A stretch of DNA of 64,000 bases from Erysipelotrichaceae bacterium (GCA_017442805.1 JAFRZA010000043.1:16817-80816); one strand, 5' to 3'. Counted from the first letter of the stretch, positions 15,514 through 24,199 are shown. A program made the numbers and translations. Notes: generated by a model not told the origin, from the letters alone.

Positions 15514-16707
15514 TTACCGGCTGAGGGCTCTGGTGATGCGGGCAAGCGCGTCATCCATTTCCTCATAGGTCACGGTGATTGGCGGAGCGAAGCGGATCGT
15601 GTGATCGTGGGTCTCCTTGCAGAGGACGCCTTCGTGGATGCAGGCCTTGACATAATCGAAGGCATTGCCGTAGAACTCAACGCCGATCAATAAGCCGCGG
15701 CCGCGGACTTCCTTGATGTCCGGATTGACGATCTTCTTCAGGCCGTCCATGAAGTACCTGCCCTTCTCACGGGCCATCTTCGGATAGTCGTCGCGCTGCA
15801 GGATCTCGATGGCCTTGGTGCCGCAGGCACAGGCTAAGGGGTTACCGCCGAAAGTCGAGCCGTGGGAACCGGGCGTGAAGAGACCCAGGATATCCTCGTT
15901 GGCCGCGATTGCGGACAGCGGCATGACGCCTCCGCCCAGAGCCTTGCCCATGATGTAAATGTCCGGAACCACGTTTTCATGCCAGCAGGCGAACATGTCG
16001 CCGGTACGGGCAAACCCGGTCTGGACCTCGTCAGCCAGGAAAAGAACGTTGTTTTCCGTACAAATCTCCCTTACTTCCTTCAGCCATCCTTCCGGAGGAA
16101 TGATGATGCCGGCTTCGCCCTGAATGGGTTCAGCCAGGAAAGCCACGGTGTTGGGGGTGATGGCCTGGCGCAGAGCCTGAGCGTCGCCGTATGGAATGGT
16201 CACAAACCCCGGGGTATAGGGGCCATAGCCGTCCTTCGCCAGCGGATCGGTCGAGAAGCTGATGATGGTCGTCGTGCGGCCGTGGAAGTTGTTGGCACAG
16301 GTAATGATCTCCTGCTTGCCGTTTTCCACGCCCTTGACGCGGGTGCCCCACAGACGGGCGGCCTTCATGGCGGTCTCAACCGCTTCGGCGCCGGTATTCA
16401 TCGGCAGCACCATGTCCTTGCCTGTCAGTTTGGAGAGGGCTTCATAGAATTCGCCGAGGTTCTCGCAATGGAAGGCCCGGCTGGTCAGCGTGCACTTGTC
16501 CAGCTGTGCCTTGGCCGCGGCAACGATCTCCGGGTGACGGTGGCCGAAGTTGTGTGCTGAATACGCTGACAGCATGTCATAGTACTTATTGCCTTCCGGG
16601 TCCGTGACCACGGCTCCTTCAGCCTTGACGATGACGACGGGCTTGGGGGCATAGTTGTGCGCGCCGTATTTATTGGTTTTTTCGATGATTTCCTTTGAAC
16701 TGTACAT
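15514..16707 (-). CDS. rocD: Ornithine--oxo-acid transaminase
   Basis: 397 residues. PLP class III aminotransferase that moves the delta-amino group of ornithine to 2-oxoglutarate, giving glutamate 5-semialdehyde. It has YNYAP-like start KYGAHNYAPKPVVI, MNTGAEAVETAMKAAR, the PLP aspartate region LFLADEVQTGFARTG, and the Schiff-base lysine in MGKALGGGVMP. It follows the P5C dehydrogenase gene by 34 bp, so the operon converts ornithine to glutamate. Confidence 0.95.
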   Translation of the reverse strand: MYSSKEIIEKTNKYGAHNYAPKPVVIVKAEGAVVTDPEGNKYYDMLSAYSAHNFGHRHPEIVAAAKAQLDKCTLTSRAFHCENLGEFYEALSKLTGKDMVLPMNTGAEAVETAMKAARLWGTRVKGVENGKQEIITCANNFHGRTTTIISFSTDPLAKDGYGPYTPGFVTIPYGDAQALRQAITPNTVAFLAEPIQGEAGIIIPPEGWLKEVREICTENNVLFLADEVQTGFARTGDMFACWHENVVPDIYIMGKALGGGVMPLSAIAANEDILGLFTPGSHGSTFGGNPLACACGTKAIEILQRDDYPKMAREKGRYFMDGLKKIVNPDIKEVRGRGLLIGVEFYGNAFDYVKACIHEGVLCKETHDHTIRFAPPITVTYEEMDDALARITRALSR

Positions 16708-16741
16708 ATTTATTTCCTTTTCTATTAATTGATTACGGGTT

Positions 16742-18370
16742 CTATTTCTCGGCCATGTAGGGATAGACGATGGCTTCGGAGGGACTGAAGGTTTCCTTGA
16801 CGGAATGCGGGCTCATCCAGCGGATCATGTTGAGCGCCGTACCGGCCTTGTCGTTGGTTCCGGATGCCCGGGCTCCGCCGAAAGGCTGCTGGCCGACGAC
16901 GGCTCCGGTGCATTTGTCATTGATGTAGAAGTTGCCTTCCGCATGCTGAAGCGCCTTTTCCATCTTAACGATGGCCTGGCGGTCCTGGGCGAAGATGGCA
17001 CCGGTCAGGGCGTAAGGTGAAGCCTCGTCGCAGATCTTCAGGGTCTCTTCCAGCTTATCATCCGGATAGACGTAGACGGACAGGATCGGTCCGAAGATCT
17101 CCTTGACCATGGATTCATAATCCGGTTTCTTACAGACGATGACGGTAGGCTCTACGAACCAGCCCCTGGAATCATCACAGCCGCCGCCGATGACGATGTC
17201 GCAGTCCGGACTCTCCTTGGCCCGCTGCAGATAGCCTTTGTTTCTTTCGAAGGAAGCCTTGTCAATGACCGCGGCCAGGAAGGTGTCGAAGTCCCGGACA
17301 TCTCCCATCTTAACTTCCTTCATCATCTGCTTCATGGTCTCAAGGACCTGCGGCCAGATGCTTTCCGGTATGAAGGCCCGGGAGCAGGCGGAACATTTCT
17401 GTCCCTGATATTCGAAGGATCCGCGGATCAAGGCCGCCGCCAGCGGGCGGATGTCAGCGCTCTTATGGGCAAAGATGAAGTCCTTGCCGCCAGTCTCGCC
17501 GACGATGCGTGGGTAATTGCGGTAGGAGGCGATGTTTTCACCGATCTGCTTCCAGACACCCTGGAAGACCTCCGTGGAGCCGGTGAAGTGGAAGCCGGCC
17601 AGTTCCTTGCGGGAAAGCACGTATCTGGCCACATCGCTGCCTTCTGACGGCACGAAGTTGATGACGCCGGCGGGAAGTCCGCAGTTCATCAGCAGTTTCA
17701 TGTAGTAGTAGTTGGAGAGCACGGCCGTACGGGACGGCTTCCAGACCGCCACGTTGCCGACAATGGCCGGAGCGGTAGGAAGATTGCCTCCGATGGAAGT
17801 GAAGTTAAACGGGGTAATGGCGCAGATGAAACCGTCCAAAGCACGGTAGTCCTGGCGGTCCCAGATACCGGGGATGGAAGCCGGCTGATCCTTGAAGATC
17901 TCCTGGGCGGACCAGACGCCAAAGCGCAGGAAGTCTGCGAGTTCAGCAATGTCGATCTCAGCCTGGAAGACGGTCTTGGACTGGCCCAGCATGGTCGCGG
18001 CGTTCAGGACCTTCCGGTAACTGCCGGTTATGGCGTCAGCTGCCTTCAGGAAGATGGCGGAACGGTGTTCCCAGGGCATTTCTTCCCAGGCTTCCTTGGC
18101 CGCCAGCGCGGCCTCAACCGCCATGGTCAGTTCCTTTTCTCCCGCCATTGAGCATTCAGCGATGACATGACCGTGATCATGCGGCATGGTGACCTTGAAG
18201 GTCTTTTCCGTATAGATTTCCCGGCCTCCGATGATCAGCGGGATCTTCACGACCTCAGCAGACTGACGGGCAAGCTCTTCCTTCAGTTCCGCGCGCTCTT
18301 TAGACCCGGGCAGATAGCCGCGAAAAGCGTCGTTTTCAGGACGGGCAATGGTGAAATAAGCGTTTGGCAT
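16742..18370 (-). CDS. rocA: L-glutamate gamma-semialdehyde (P5C) dehydrogenase
   Basis: 542 residues. NAD-dependent aldehyde dehydrogenase that oxidises glutamate 5-semialdehyde to glutamate. Landmarks are FTSIGGNLPTAPAIVGN, GETGGKDFIFAH with its general-base Glu, and the catalytic Cys in YQGQKCSACSRAF. Length and N-terminal block (PNAYFTIARPENDAF) fit the stand-alone PutC/PruA type rather than bifunctional PutA. It is first in the operon with rocD. Confidence 0.95.
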   Translation of the reverse strand: MPNAYFTIARPENDAFRGYLPGSKERAELKEELARQSAEVVKIPLIIGGREIYTEKTFKVTMPHDHGHVIAECSMAGEKELTMAVEAALAAKEAWEEMPWEHRSAIFLKAADAITGSYRKVLNAATMLGQSKTVFQAEIDIAELADFLRFGVWSAQEIFKDQPASIPGIWDRQDYRALDGFICAITPFNFTSIGGNLPTAPAIVGNVAVWKPSRTAVLSNYYYMKLLMNCGLPAGVINFVPSEGSDVARYVLSRKELAGFHFTGSTEVFQGVWKQIGENIASYRNYPRIVGETGGKDFIFAHKSADIRPLAAALIRGSFEYQGQKCSACSRAFIPESIWPQVLETMKQMMKEVKMGDVRDFDTFLAAVIDKASFERNKGYLQRAKESPDCDIVIGGGCDDSRGWFVEPTVIVCKKPDYESMVKEIFGPILSVYVYPDDKLEETLKICDEASPYALTGAIFAQDRQAIVKMEKALQHAEGNFYINDKCTGAVVGQQPFGGARASGTNDKAGTALNMIRWMSPHSVKETFSPSEAIVYPYMAEK

Positions 18371-18446
18371 AATTCCTCCTGTTATGACTTAAATAAGTGC
18401 CAATTCTGTTTTTATTGTCTATTTGTCTGACATTTTCTCTATCTAA

Positions 18447-18476
18447 ATTATAAGTTTTCTACCGTATTCATGACAA
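18447..18476 (-). promoter_or_regulatory. Promoter of the rocA-rocD operon
   Basis: TTGTCA (18471-18476), 18-bp spacer, TATAAT (18447-18452) on the minus strand. The leader to the ATG is about 70 nt with no evident riboswitch or attenuator. Confidence 0.75.
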
Positions 18477-18515
18477 GATGGTATCCGCATAAACAGACCG
18501 TCAGCGCAGTCAGAA

Positions 18516-18539
18516 AGAAGGGACCGTCCGGTCCCTTCT
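18516..18539 (-). terminator. Terminator after the CofE-like gene
   Basis: AGAAGGGACC GTCC GGTCCCTTCT stem followed by TTCTG on the minus strand. Confidence 0.75.
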
Positions 18540-18556
18540 GCTGATTCATGCTTCCT

Positions 18557-19756
18557 TTATCTGGTTGAATAATTGTCAAAATAACCCTGAATGTAGACGA
18601 CCGGGGTGCCCTTGTCACCGGAACCGCTGGTAAGATCGCTCAGCGATCCGATCAGGTCCGTCAGCTGTCTAGGCGTCGTGCCTTCAGAGGCCATCTTACC
18701 GACCAGACTGCCGTCCTTCTTTCTGATTTCTCCCAGAATGGCTTCCCTGAGATCTTCGCCCGAGAGATCACCGAAACTGCTATCGGCCAGATACTTGATC
18801 TTCAGTTCATTGGGCGTGCCTTCCAGGCCCTTGGTGTAGAAAGGTGAGACGACCGGGTCGGCAAATTCCCAGATGCCGCCGACCGGATCCTTGAAGCCGC
18901 CGTCACCGTAGATCATGACCTCGATCTTCTTACCGGTTTTCTCCTGCAGTTCGGCGGCAATGTCTTCAACCAGGCCCTGAGCGTCGCGCGGGAAAAGCTT
19001 TACGGTGTCTTCAGTTGCCTTATTGGACCCGAGCAGACCATACTTTTCGTTATAGCCGCTGCCGTCAACCGGAGCGTTCAGGATCTCGTCAACGCCGATC
19101 AGCGTTTTAACACCGGCTTCTCTCAGCGTCTTCTTGGTGTGCTGCAGAGTATGAATATCACAGGCAACGACCGTGTCGGTATAGTCAAGAATGGTCTCCG
19201 GACGGTTCGAGAAGATGATCTGTGCTTCCGTTCCGACGCTTTCAATCAGTTCCTTGTAGAAAGCGATGTAGTCAACGCCGGTAAAACGGTGAACGCCGTA
19301 GCCGAATAATTCGCGGTATTTCTCCAGGGTCAGGACATCCCTGAACGGATCAACGCCTTTTCTTTCCACTTCTTCGGGTTCAACCAGCTTGTTGCCGACT
19401 TCATCGCCCGGGTAGGAAAGCATCAGAACGATCTTTCTGGCGCCTTTGGCGATGCCTTTCAAGCAGACTGCGAAGCGGTTGCGGCTGAGAATCGGGAAAA
19501 CCACACCGACCGTTCCGCCGCCGGTCTTGTTCCGGATGTCGTTGGCAATGTCATCGACCGTTGCGTAGTTTCCCTGCGCTCTGGCGACGATTGCCTCAGT
19601 GATGGCGACAATGTCGCGGTCATGGAACCTGAAGCCCCATTCCTCGTCCTTGCTGGCCTCTAATACTGCGTCGACCACGATACGCCTGACATCGTCATTC
19701 TCTCTGATGATCGGGCATCTGATGCCTCTCGATACCGTACCTACTAATCTTGCCAT
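18557..19756 (-). CDS. Coenzyme F420-0:L-glutamate ligase-like protein (CofE family)
   Basis: 399 residues. It starts LVGTVSRGIRCPIIRENDD and contains DRDIVAITEAIVARAQGNY, a pattern of the F420-0:gamma-glutamyl ligase fold, which adds glutamate to F420-0 with GTP in methanogens and actinobacteria. There is no sign of F420 biosynthesis here and Bacillota of this kind lack it. It therefore probably acts on another acid substrate as an amide ligase. The family is known in gut Firmicutes without a proven role. Single gene with its own terminator. Confidence 0.85.
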   Translation of the reverse strand: MARLVGTVSRGIRCPIIRENDDVRRIVVDAVLEASKDEEWGFRFHDRDIVAITEAIVARAQGNYATVDDIANDIRNKTGGGTVGVVFPILSRNRFAVCLKGIAKGARKIVLMLSYPGDEVGNKLVEPEEVERKGVDPFRDVLTLEKYRELFGYGVHRFTGVDYIAFYKELIESVGTEAQIIFSNRPETILDYTDTVVACDIHTLQHTKKTLREAGVKTLIGVDEILNAPVDGSGYNEKYGLLGSNKATEDTVKLFPRDAQGLVEDIAAELQEKTGKKIEVMIYGDGGFKDPVGGIWEFADPVVSPFYTKGLEGTPNELKIKYLADSSFGDLSGEDLREAILGEIRKKDGSLVGKMASEGTTPRQLTDLIGSLSDLTSGSGDKGTPVVYIQGYFDNYSTR

Positions 19757-19823
19757 AAAAACTCTCCTCTAAAATGACACATTAATTATACCTTATTTTC
19801 CTAATGATCTTCTCAGGAGATGA

Positions 19824-19851
19824 AAACGACGCTGTGTTTTCAGCGTCGTTT
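19824..19851 (-). terminator. Terminator after the BamE-like membrane protein gene
   Basis: AAACGACGCTG/CAGCGTCGTTT stem around TGTTTT, T-rich on the minus strand. Confidence 0.85.
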
Positions 19852-19883
19852 ATCCCTGTATTTTAAGAACAAATCAAATGAGC

Positions 19884-20354
19884 CTAAACATTATGTGCTT
19901 TTACAGATACGACTTTATTATCTTCAAATTTGACAGCAACGTTAGATGTCCTGGGGCTAATATACGTTGTAGAATAAACATTTCCGTGATGCGTTGTTGT
20001 TGCATGTCCAGCTTTCGTTAATGCCCAAACATATGTCTCGCTATTTTTATCAAAAGACTTAACAAAGTCATATCCCATTATTTCTACAACTTCAAAGGGT
20101 GACATTCCTTTTTGAATTAATTGATAATCTCTAAGTTTTTTCTTTGCTATGCTATTTAAAACTGACATTTGAATTCCAGCGAACACCAGAAATACAAGCA
20201 AAGTAATTACGCCGCAAATCATCCATTCAGACAGTTTCTGCGGCCATCCAACTATGATGTTAAAAACAACCATAGTAATAATCGCAAGGATAATTGAAAT
20301 ATACAGGTGCTTTTTCCTTTTTCTGGGTTGAAGACTAATACTACTGTTGTCCAT
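19884..20354 (-). CDS. Two-helix membrane protein with BamE/SmpA-like domain
   Basis: 156 residues. Basic N-terminus, two membrane helices (about 18-37 and 45-63), then LIQKGMSPFEVVEIMGYD and a beta-rich end. This recalls the KGMS-x-x-EV-x-x-IMG pattern of BamE/SmpA-like small lipoprotein domains. It is clearly more AT-rich in sequence and codon choice than its neighbours, which suggests recent transfer. It lies just beyond the 3' end of ssrA, a common integration site. GAAGGTG precedes the ATG. Confidence 0.8.
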   Translation of the reverse strand: MDNSSISLQPRKRKKHLYISIILAIITMVVFNIIVGWPQKLSEWMICGVITLLVFLVFAGIQMSVLNSIAKKKLRDYQLIQKGMSPFEVVEIMGYDFVKSFDKNSETYVWALTKAGHATTTHHGNVYSTTYISPRTSNVAVKFEDNKVVSVKAHNV

Positions 20355-20377
20355 GTTACACCTTCTTTTTTAATACC

Positions 20378-20386
20378 ATTATAGCA
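20378..20386 (-). promoter_or_regulatory. Extended -10 promoter for the BamE-like gene
   Basis: TGCTATAAT on the minus strand, about 24 bp upstream of the start codon at 20354. Confidence 0.7.
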
Positions 20387-20451
20387 AACTTGCCATATTT
20401 TCGTCTTTGTACAAGTCCTTACATCTTTATAATCAACTAAAAGCCATAGAA

Positions 20452-20471
20452 AAAGCCTCTTTCGAGGCTGT
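20452..20471 (-). terminator. tmRNA terminator
   Basis: AGCCTC GAAA GAGGCT followed by TTTTTC on the minus strand, just after the tmRNA CCA. Confidence 0.88.
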
Positions 20472-20480
20472 TCTCTCTTT

Positions 20481-20829
20481 TGGTGGAGGCGAGGGGAATC
20501 GAACCCCTGTCCAAAACGTGTCCCACATTCAGACTTCTACAGTTTAGTCTGTCAGAGTTACGTAAGGCAGGTGACAGACAGCCAATGCCGTACGGTTTCC
20601 CAATGAGCTTCGGCTTAATTTATTGAGAATCGTTAAGCCTATCCTATGTCTTTGACACCAATCCCTGACCCAGAGGAGTAATCAGGGTTGACGGCTGCGA
20701 GCCTTCAGCGGCTACTAAGCAGCAAATGATAATTGACTATTGCCAGTTATATTTAAGTTTTCGCCTGTGAGGTAGGCACACCACTGCTGTCCGAATCCAA
20801 CAGCGCCCTGTCGAAACCAAGACGCCCCC
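20481..20829 (-). ncRNA. ssrA: Transfer-messenger RNA (tmRNA)
   Basis: 349 nt. 5' GGGGGCG pairs with 3' CGCCTCC before the encoded ACCA, and the T arm AGGGGTTCGATTCCCCT is next to it. Near the 5' end GGTTTCGACA is the conserved tRNA-like segment. The tag frame (20715-20765) ends in TAG and reads approximately (A)GENLNITGNSQLSFAA, taking GGC as resume codon. The final Ala-Ala is the ClpXP-type degradation signal. tmRNA rescues stalled ribosomes with SmpB, whose gene is at 62939-63397. Confidence 0.97.
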
Positions 20830-20842
20830 AATTCGCGATGAC

Positions 20843-20871
20843 ATTATACAAAACCGCTCTGTCAATGTCAA
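20843..20871 (-). promoter_or_regulatory. Consensus promoter of ssrA
   Basis: TTGACA (20866-20871), 17-bp spacer, TATAAT (20843-20848): a perfect consensus promoter on the minus strand, with the tmRNA 5' end 13 bp downstream. Confidence 0.92.
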
Positions 20872-20888
20872 ACGCTTTTCAGAAGAAA

Positions 20889-20907
20889 GGAAGTCCTCTT
20901 GACTTCC
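20889..20907 (-). terminator. Terminator after rpoE
   Basis: GGAAGTC CTCTT GACTTCC followed by TTTCTTC on the minus strand. Confidence 0.7.
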
Positions 20908-20917
20908 TGCTTCGTTT

Positions 20918-21262
20918 TCAGTATTCTGCTTCGCCTTCTTCGTCTTCCGCAGCTTCGGTTTCCTCTTCCTCTTCCTCGATCTCCTCGTCTTCTTCGTCTT
21001 CCTCAGACTCTTCGAAATCCTCTTCCCTGACCGCGACGTCATTGTACTTGCAGTGGGCCTTCAGATTCCAGACATTGTTTTCGAGGCTGGCAAACCGGCC
21101 ATCCAGTGACAGGTTGGTGTAGAACTGGGAAACCTTCTTGTTGGCGATGGTCTCGCTGTATCCCAGCTGATCTCTGACGACTGCCCAGAGGTCCTTGAAT
21201 GTCATTCCATCCCTCTGGTTAAGCAGACAGTTGTAAGCAACGTCGATTGCTCTGATACTCAT
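20918..21262 (-). CDS. rpoE: DNA-directed RNA polymerase delta subunit
   Basis: 114 residues. The N-terminal 70 residues are a HARE-HTH domain (AIDVAYNCLLNQRDGMTFKD, LDGRFASLENNVWNLK in parts). The C-terminal 40 residues are an unstructured tail of Asp and Glu. Delta is a Bacillota-specific subunit that speeds RNA polymerase recycling and weakens DNA binding. The tail is shorter than in Bacillus. Monocistronic with its own promoter and terminator. Confidence 0.93.
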   Translation of the reverse strand: MSIRAIDVAYNCLLNQRDGMTFKDLWAVVRDQLGYSETIANKKVSQFYTNLSLDGRFASLENNVWNLKAHCKYNDVAVREEDFEESEEDEEDEEIEEEEEETEAAEDEEGEAEY

Positions 21263-21304
21263 TCTGTTTCGTTCATCTCCTGTGATTCATCTGTAGCAGT
21301 TAAG

Positions 21305-21332
21305 ATTATACTATATCATTCATATATTGCAA
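21305..21332 (-). promoter_or_regulatory. rpoE promoter
   Basis: TTGCAA (21327-21332), 16-bp spacer, TATAAT (21305-21310) on the minus strand. Confidence 0.78.
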
Positions 21333-21376
21333 CCCCTTATTTTCGAAAATTCCGAACCCTTTTCACCCCTCAGAAA

Positions 21377-21401
21377 ACGCCTGCCGTAAGCCGGCAGACG
21401 T
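21377..21401. terminator. Terminator after the YczE-like gene
   Basis: ACGCCTGCCG TAAGC CGGCAGACGT with one mismatch, T-rich on both sides. It ends the HD/lipoate-ligase-like/YczE-like operon. Confidence 0.8.
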
Positions 21402-21426
21402 CCTTTTTTTCCAATAATTATTTTCC

Positions 21427-22020
21427 CTACGCCCTGATGTGTTTTTTCAGCAGTTCGATGAAGATCTTCGCGGTGATCCCGGTCACCGCGATGGCGTAGA
21501 AGGTGCCGATGCCGAAACTGCCTCCCAGCAGTACGCCGATCAGCAGAACGGCGATGTCGACGATCCATCTGACGATCCGGTAGTCCATGTTCAGTTTTTC
21601 CGCCAGGGCCAGCACGAAGCCGTCATAGGGGTTGGAGCCGGTTTCGCTCTGAGCCCCCACCCCGATGCCCAGGGCAATGATGAGATAGCCCAGTACCAGA
21701 CAGACGACCCTCATGGCCATGCCGCTGACCTGAGGAAGCAACTGGTTGGCGGCCTTGATGCCCAGGGTGATCAGAAACGGGCATAACAGGGTATCCACAG
21801 ATACCCGTCTGCGGTTAACCGCCAGCAGAGCCAGCACGAACAGTCCGTTGGCGACTAACGGAGCCAGCGACATGTCGATATTCAGAAACCGGGAGATGCC
21901 CTGTTCCAGAGTCGTCATCGAGTCGCTGCCCAGATCGCCCGCGATCACCACGGCCACGCCGGCGCCGATGATCAGACTGCCGGCGATCATGATGAGAAAT
22001 CTTCTCACACTTCTGCTCAT
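21427..22020 (-). CDS. YczE/YitT-type membrane protein
   Basis: 197 residues with about five membrane helices. GDLGSDSMTTLEQGIS and GAQSETGSNPYDGFVLALAE are the polar motifs seen in the YczE-like family (DUF6198 type). Family members are putative transporters or membrane regulators with no proven substrate. The start overlaps the lipoate-ligase-like gene by 4 bp, so translation is coupled. Confidence 0.85.
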   Translation of the reverse strand: MSRSVRRFLIMIAGSLIIGAGVAVVIAGDLGSDSMTTLEQGISRFLNIDMSLAPLVANGLFVLALLAVNRRRVSVDTLLCPFLITLGIKAANQLLPQVSGMAMRVVCLVLGYLIIALGIGVGAQSETGSNPYDGFVLALAEKLNMDYRIVRWIVDIAVLLIGVLLGGSFGIGTFYAIAVTGITAKIFIELLKKHIRA

Positions 22021-22970
22021 ACGTTATAACATTCTTTCCTGATGGTCTCGTAGATGCGGTTAATGTCTGAGCGGTATTTCTCCTCCACTTCAGCGCTGCG
22101 CTTTCTGAACAGCACGTCGTCGATCTGCAGATCCTTGAAAACGGCGGTCAGGGTCTCCCGGAACTGATAATCGTCATCCTTGTCGGAATAGACGCTGACA
22201 TCAGTCACGGTCTTTCTGATCATGTCGACATAGATGACCATGTGGCCGACATCGTAGGTGTCATTGAGGATCAGCGTATAAGGCCGTTCGGTCTGATAGA
22301 TGTATCTGGTGGAACGGAACAGGTCAATGCTTTCCTCCAGATTCTCGGAAACGGAAAGCTGATAGACCGGACCGTAGCGGTCAGCCAGCGACTGCAGGAT
22401 CCTTCTGGTCAGATCGTTGAGGCTGATCAGCGGATTGGTGTCGGTGATGTTGGCGAGTTTGCTCTTGGATTTCTCGTCCCGGATCAGCCGGCCCCGCTTG
22501 GCCTTGTCGGCGTCCCAGTAAATGGTGCCGGAGTGCAGGCAGCGCTCATTGCTGGTGAGGAAGCTGCTGTCGGTGATGCGGTTCTGACCCAGCCGGATCT
22601 CGTTATTGGTGTCCAGGTAGATGGAAAGTCCCAGCTGGCATAAGGCCTGGTAGATGACGTTTACCTGATTGACGATGTTGTAGTTGTTCTGGTAGACAAA
22701 GAAGGCGAAATTAAGACAGCCCAGGTCATTGTAGACGATCTTGTCCGGGGTTTCCTTGCGGGCCAGATAGGTGTGTTCCAGCTCCAGGCTGTTGACATTC
22801 AGGCTCATGTAGGCGTTCTGCTGATTGCCGATGACCACCGTGTCGATGTTCTTCCAGAGCATCATCACCATGCTGTCATCGGGAATGTGGTTGAACAGAT
22901 ACTTCAGCAGGGCCTGGTTGTGATAGGGATTGATGTTATTGCTCTGTACAAAATACACTCTTTCTACCAT
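22017..22970 (-). CDS. Lipoate-protein ligase A-like protein with degenerate active-site motifs
   Basis: 317 residues from the ATG at 22970, which has AAAGGAG 7 nt upstream. The fold is that of LplA: the start KNIDTVVIGNQQNAY, then KIVYNDLGCLNFAFF where ligases have the RR-x-GGG-x-VYHD-x-GNLN block, and SNERCLHSGTIYWDAD in the place of the RxxHHGTLL-like end. The Gly-rich RRxGGG element reads RKETPDK and the usual GKKISGxA lysine motif reads GQNRITDSS, so classic adenylation and lipoyl transfer are doubtful. It is sandwiched between an HD hydrolase and a YczE-like protein in one operon. Confidence 0.8.
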   Translation of the reverse strand: MVERVYFVQSNNINPYHNQALLKYLFNHIPDDSMVMMLWKNIDTVVIGNQQNAYMSLNVNSLELEHTYLARKETPDKIVYNDLGCLNFAFFVYQNNYNIVNQVNVIYQALCQLGLSIYLDTNNEIRLGQNRITDSSFLTSNERCLHSGTIYWDADKAKRGRLIRDEKSKSKLANITDTNPLISLNDLTRRILQSLADRYGPVYQLSVSENLEESIDLFRSTRYIYQTERPYTLILNDTYDVGHMVIYVDMIRKTVTDVSVYSDKDDDYQFRETLTAVFKDLQIDDVLFRKRSAEVEEKYRSDINRIYETIRKECYNV

Positions 22971-22972
22971 GT

Positions 22973-24178
22973 TCAAACTCCTTTGGGATAAAACACCAGC
23001 GCGTCATCGCTTTCGCTGTTGTAACAGATCGCGGAGACGATCCTGCTGATGTGGGAAAGTTCTCTGATGTTTCCCTTTTCATCCAGCATCCAGATGCCGT
23101 GAGAGGGATGGTCGGAATACGGCTCGTAGGGATTCTGGATCTGCCGGTCGGTATAGATGTAATACCTCTCATCGTAGCCGGCTTCCGTTACTCTCTTTCT
23201 GATTTCATCGTATCTTTCGATCGGCGCCGATTCAAGCAGCCGGCGGTTGAGTAGCCTTCCGGCCAGATCAGCCAGCACCGGATCGTCCATTCTTTCCATC
23301 AGCTGGAAGGAATACAGGCAGGTGGCGTCGTCAAGGCGGAAGTATTCGTCGTTGCTCAGCACGGACTTGCTGAGAAGAGCCCGGTACATCGGCAGCTGCT
23401 CAACGATGGCGCTGTCCTGATGATACAGGTCCAGCAGCCGCTGAAACAGCTTGGCCAGCAGGGCTTCATGAGCCCGTGATACCGGATGGTAGTAGACCTG
23501 CCAGTACATGTGGTAGCGGGCCATGATGTAGTCCTCGATGGTGTGCATGCCGCTCACCTTGATGACCAGCCGATCATCAGCCACTCTCATGGTCCGTAAG
23601 ATCCTTTCCAGATCGAATTCGCCGTACTTGGTACCGGTGAAGTAGCTGTCTCTTAACAGGTAGTCCATGCGGTCAGCGTCAAGCTGGGAGCTGATCAGCT
23701 GGCAGAGGATGCTGTTGGGGTGGTTGCCGCGGATGACGCTGGCGACGTCTTCCGGCAGCCTTTCGTCATATTCCTTCAGGATGCGGTTCAGTTCGCTGTC
23801 CTGAGTGATGATCTGAATGGTGTATTCCTCATGCTTTCTCTTCATGATGGCTTCGAAGGAATGGGAGAAGGGGGCGTGACCGATGTCGTGCAGAAGTCCC
23901 GCCAGCATGACGGTTATCTTCTCGTATTCGCTGAGGTTCTCCCGCAGGTCCTTTACTTCACTCACCATTCTCCTGACAATCTCGTAGACGCCCAGGGAAT
24001 GGGTGAAGCGGCTGTGCTCGCCGGTATGGTAGACCATCGAGGTACTGCCCAGCTGGTTGATCCTTCTCAGACGCTGAAACTCGCGGCTGGCCATGCAGCG
24101 CCAGATGATCTCTTCGCTGACGCGTACGTAACCATGAACGGGATCACGCAGAACCTTTTCTTCTGACAGTTTATTCAT
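22973..24178 (-). CDS. HD-domain phosphohydrolase (YwfO/dGTPase-like)
   Basis: 401 residues. It opens RDPVHGYVRVSEEIIW and carries the HD metal set H...HD...D (HSRFTHSLGVYE, LLHDIGHAPFSHSFE, QLDADRMDYLLRDS). This is the pattern of the YwfO/SAMHD1-like family, some of which hydrolyse dNTPs to deoxynucleosides. First gene of a three-gene operon. The ATG is about 5 bp downstream of AAAGGTGG. Confidence 0.92.
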   Translation of the reverse strand: MNKLSEEKVLRDPVHGYVRVSEEIIWRCMASREFQRLRRINQLGSTSMVYHTGEHSRFTHSLGVYEIVRRMVSEVKDLRENLSEYEKITVMLAGLLHDIGHAPFSHSFEAIMKRKHEEYTIQIITQDSELNRILKEYDERLPEDVASVIRGNHPNSILCQLISSQLDADRMDYLLRDSYFTGTKYGEFDLERILRTMRVADDRLVIKVSGMHTIEDYIMARYHMYWQVYYHPVSRAHEALLAKLFQRLLDLYHQDSAIVEQLPMYRALLSKSVLSNDEYFRLDDATCLYSFQLMERMDDPVLADLAGRLLNRRLLESAPIERYDEIRKRVTEAGYDERYYIYTDRQIQNPYEPYSDHPSHGIWMLDEKGNIRELSHISRIVSAICYNSESDDALVFYPKGV

Positions 24179-24199
24179 TCGGATTCCACCTTTTCAGTA

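Noticed and set aside
18371..18446. Riboswitch in the rocA leader
   Set aside because: About 70 nt with no stable paired structure recognised.
19757..19883. Direct repeat of the tmRNA 3' end as an attachment site
   Set aside because: No copy of the tmRNA 3' sequence found in the flank.
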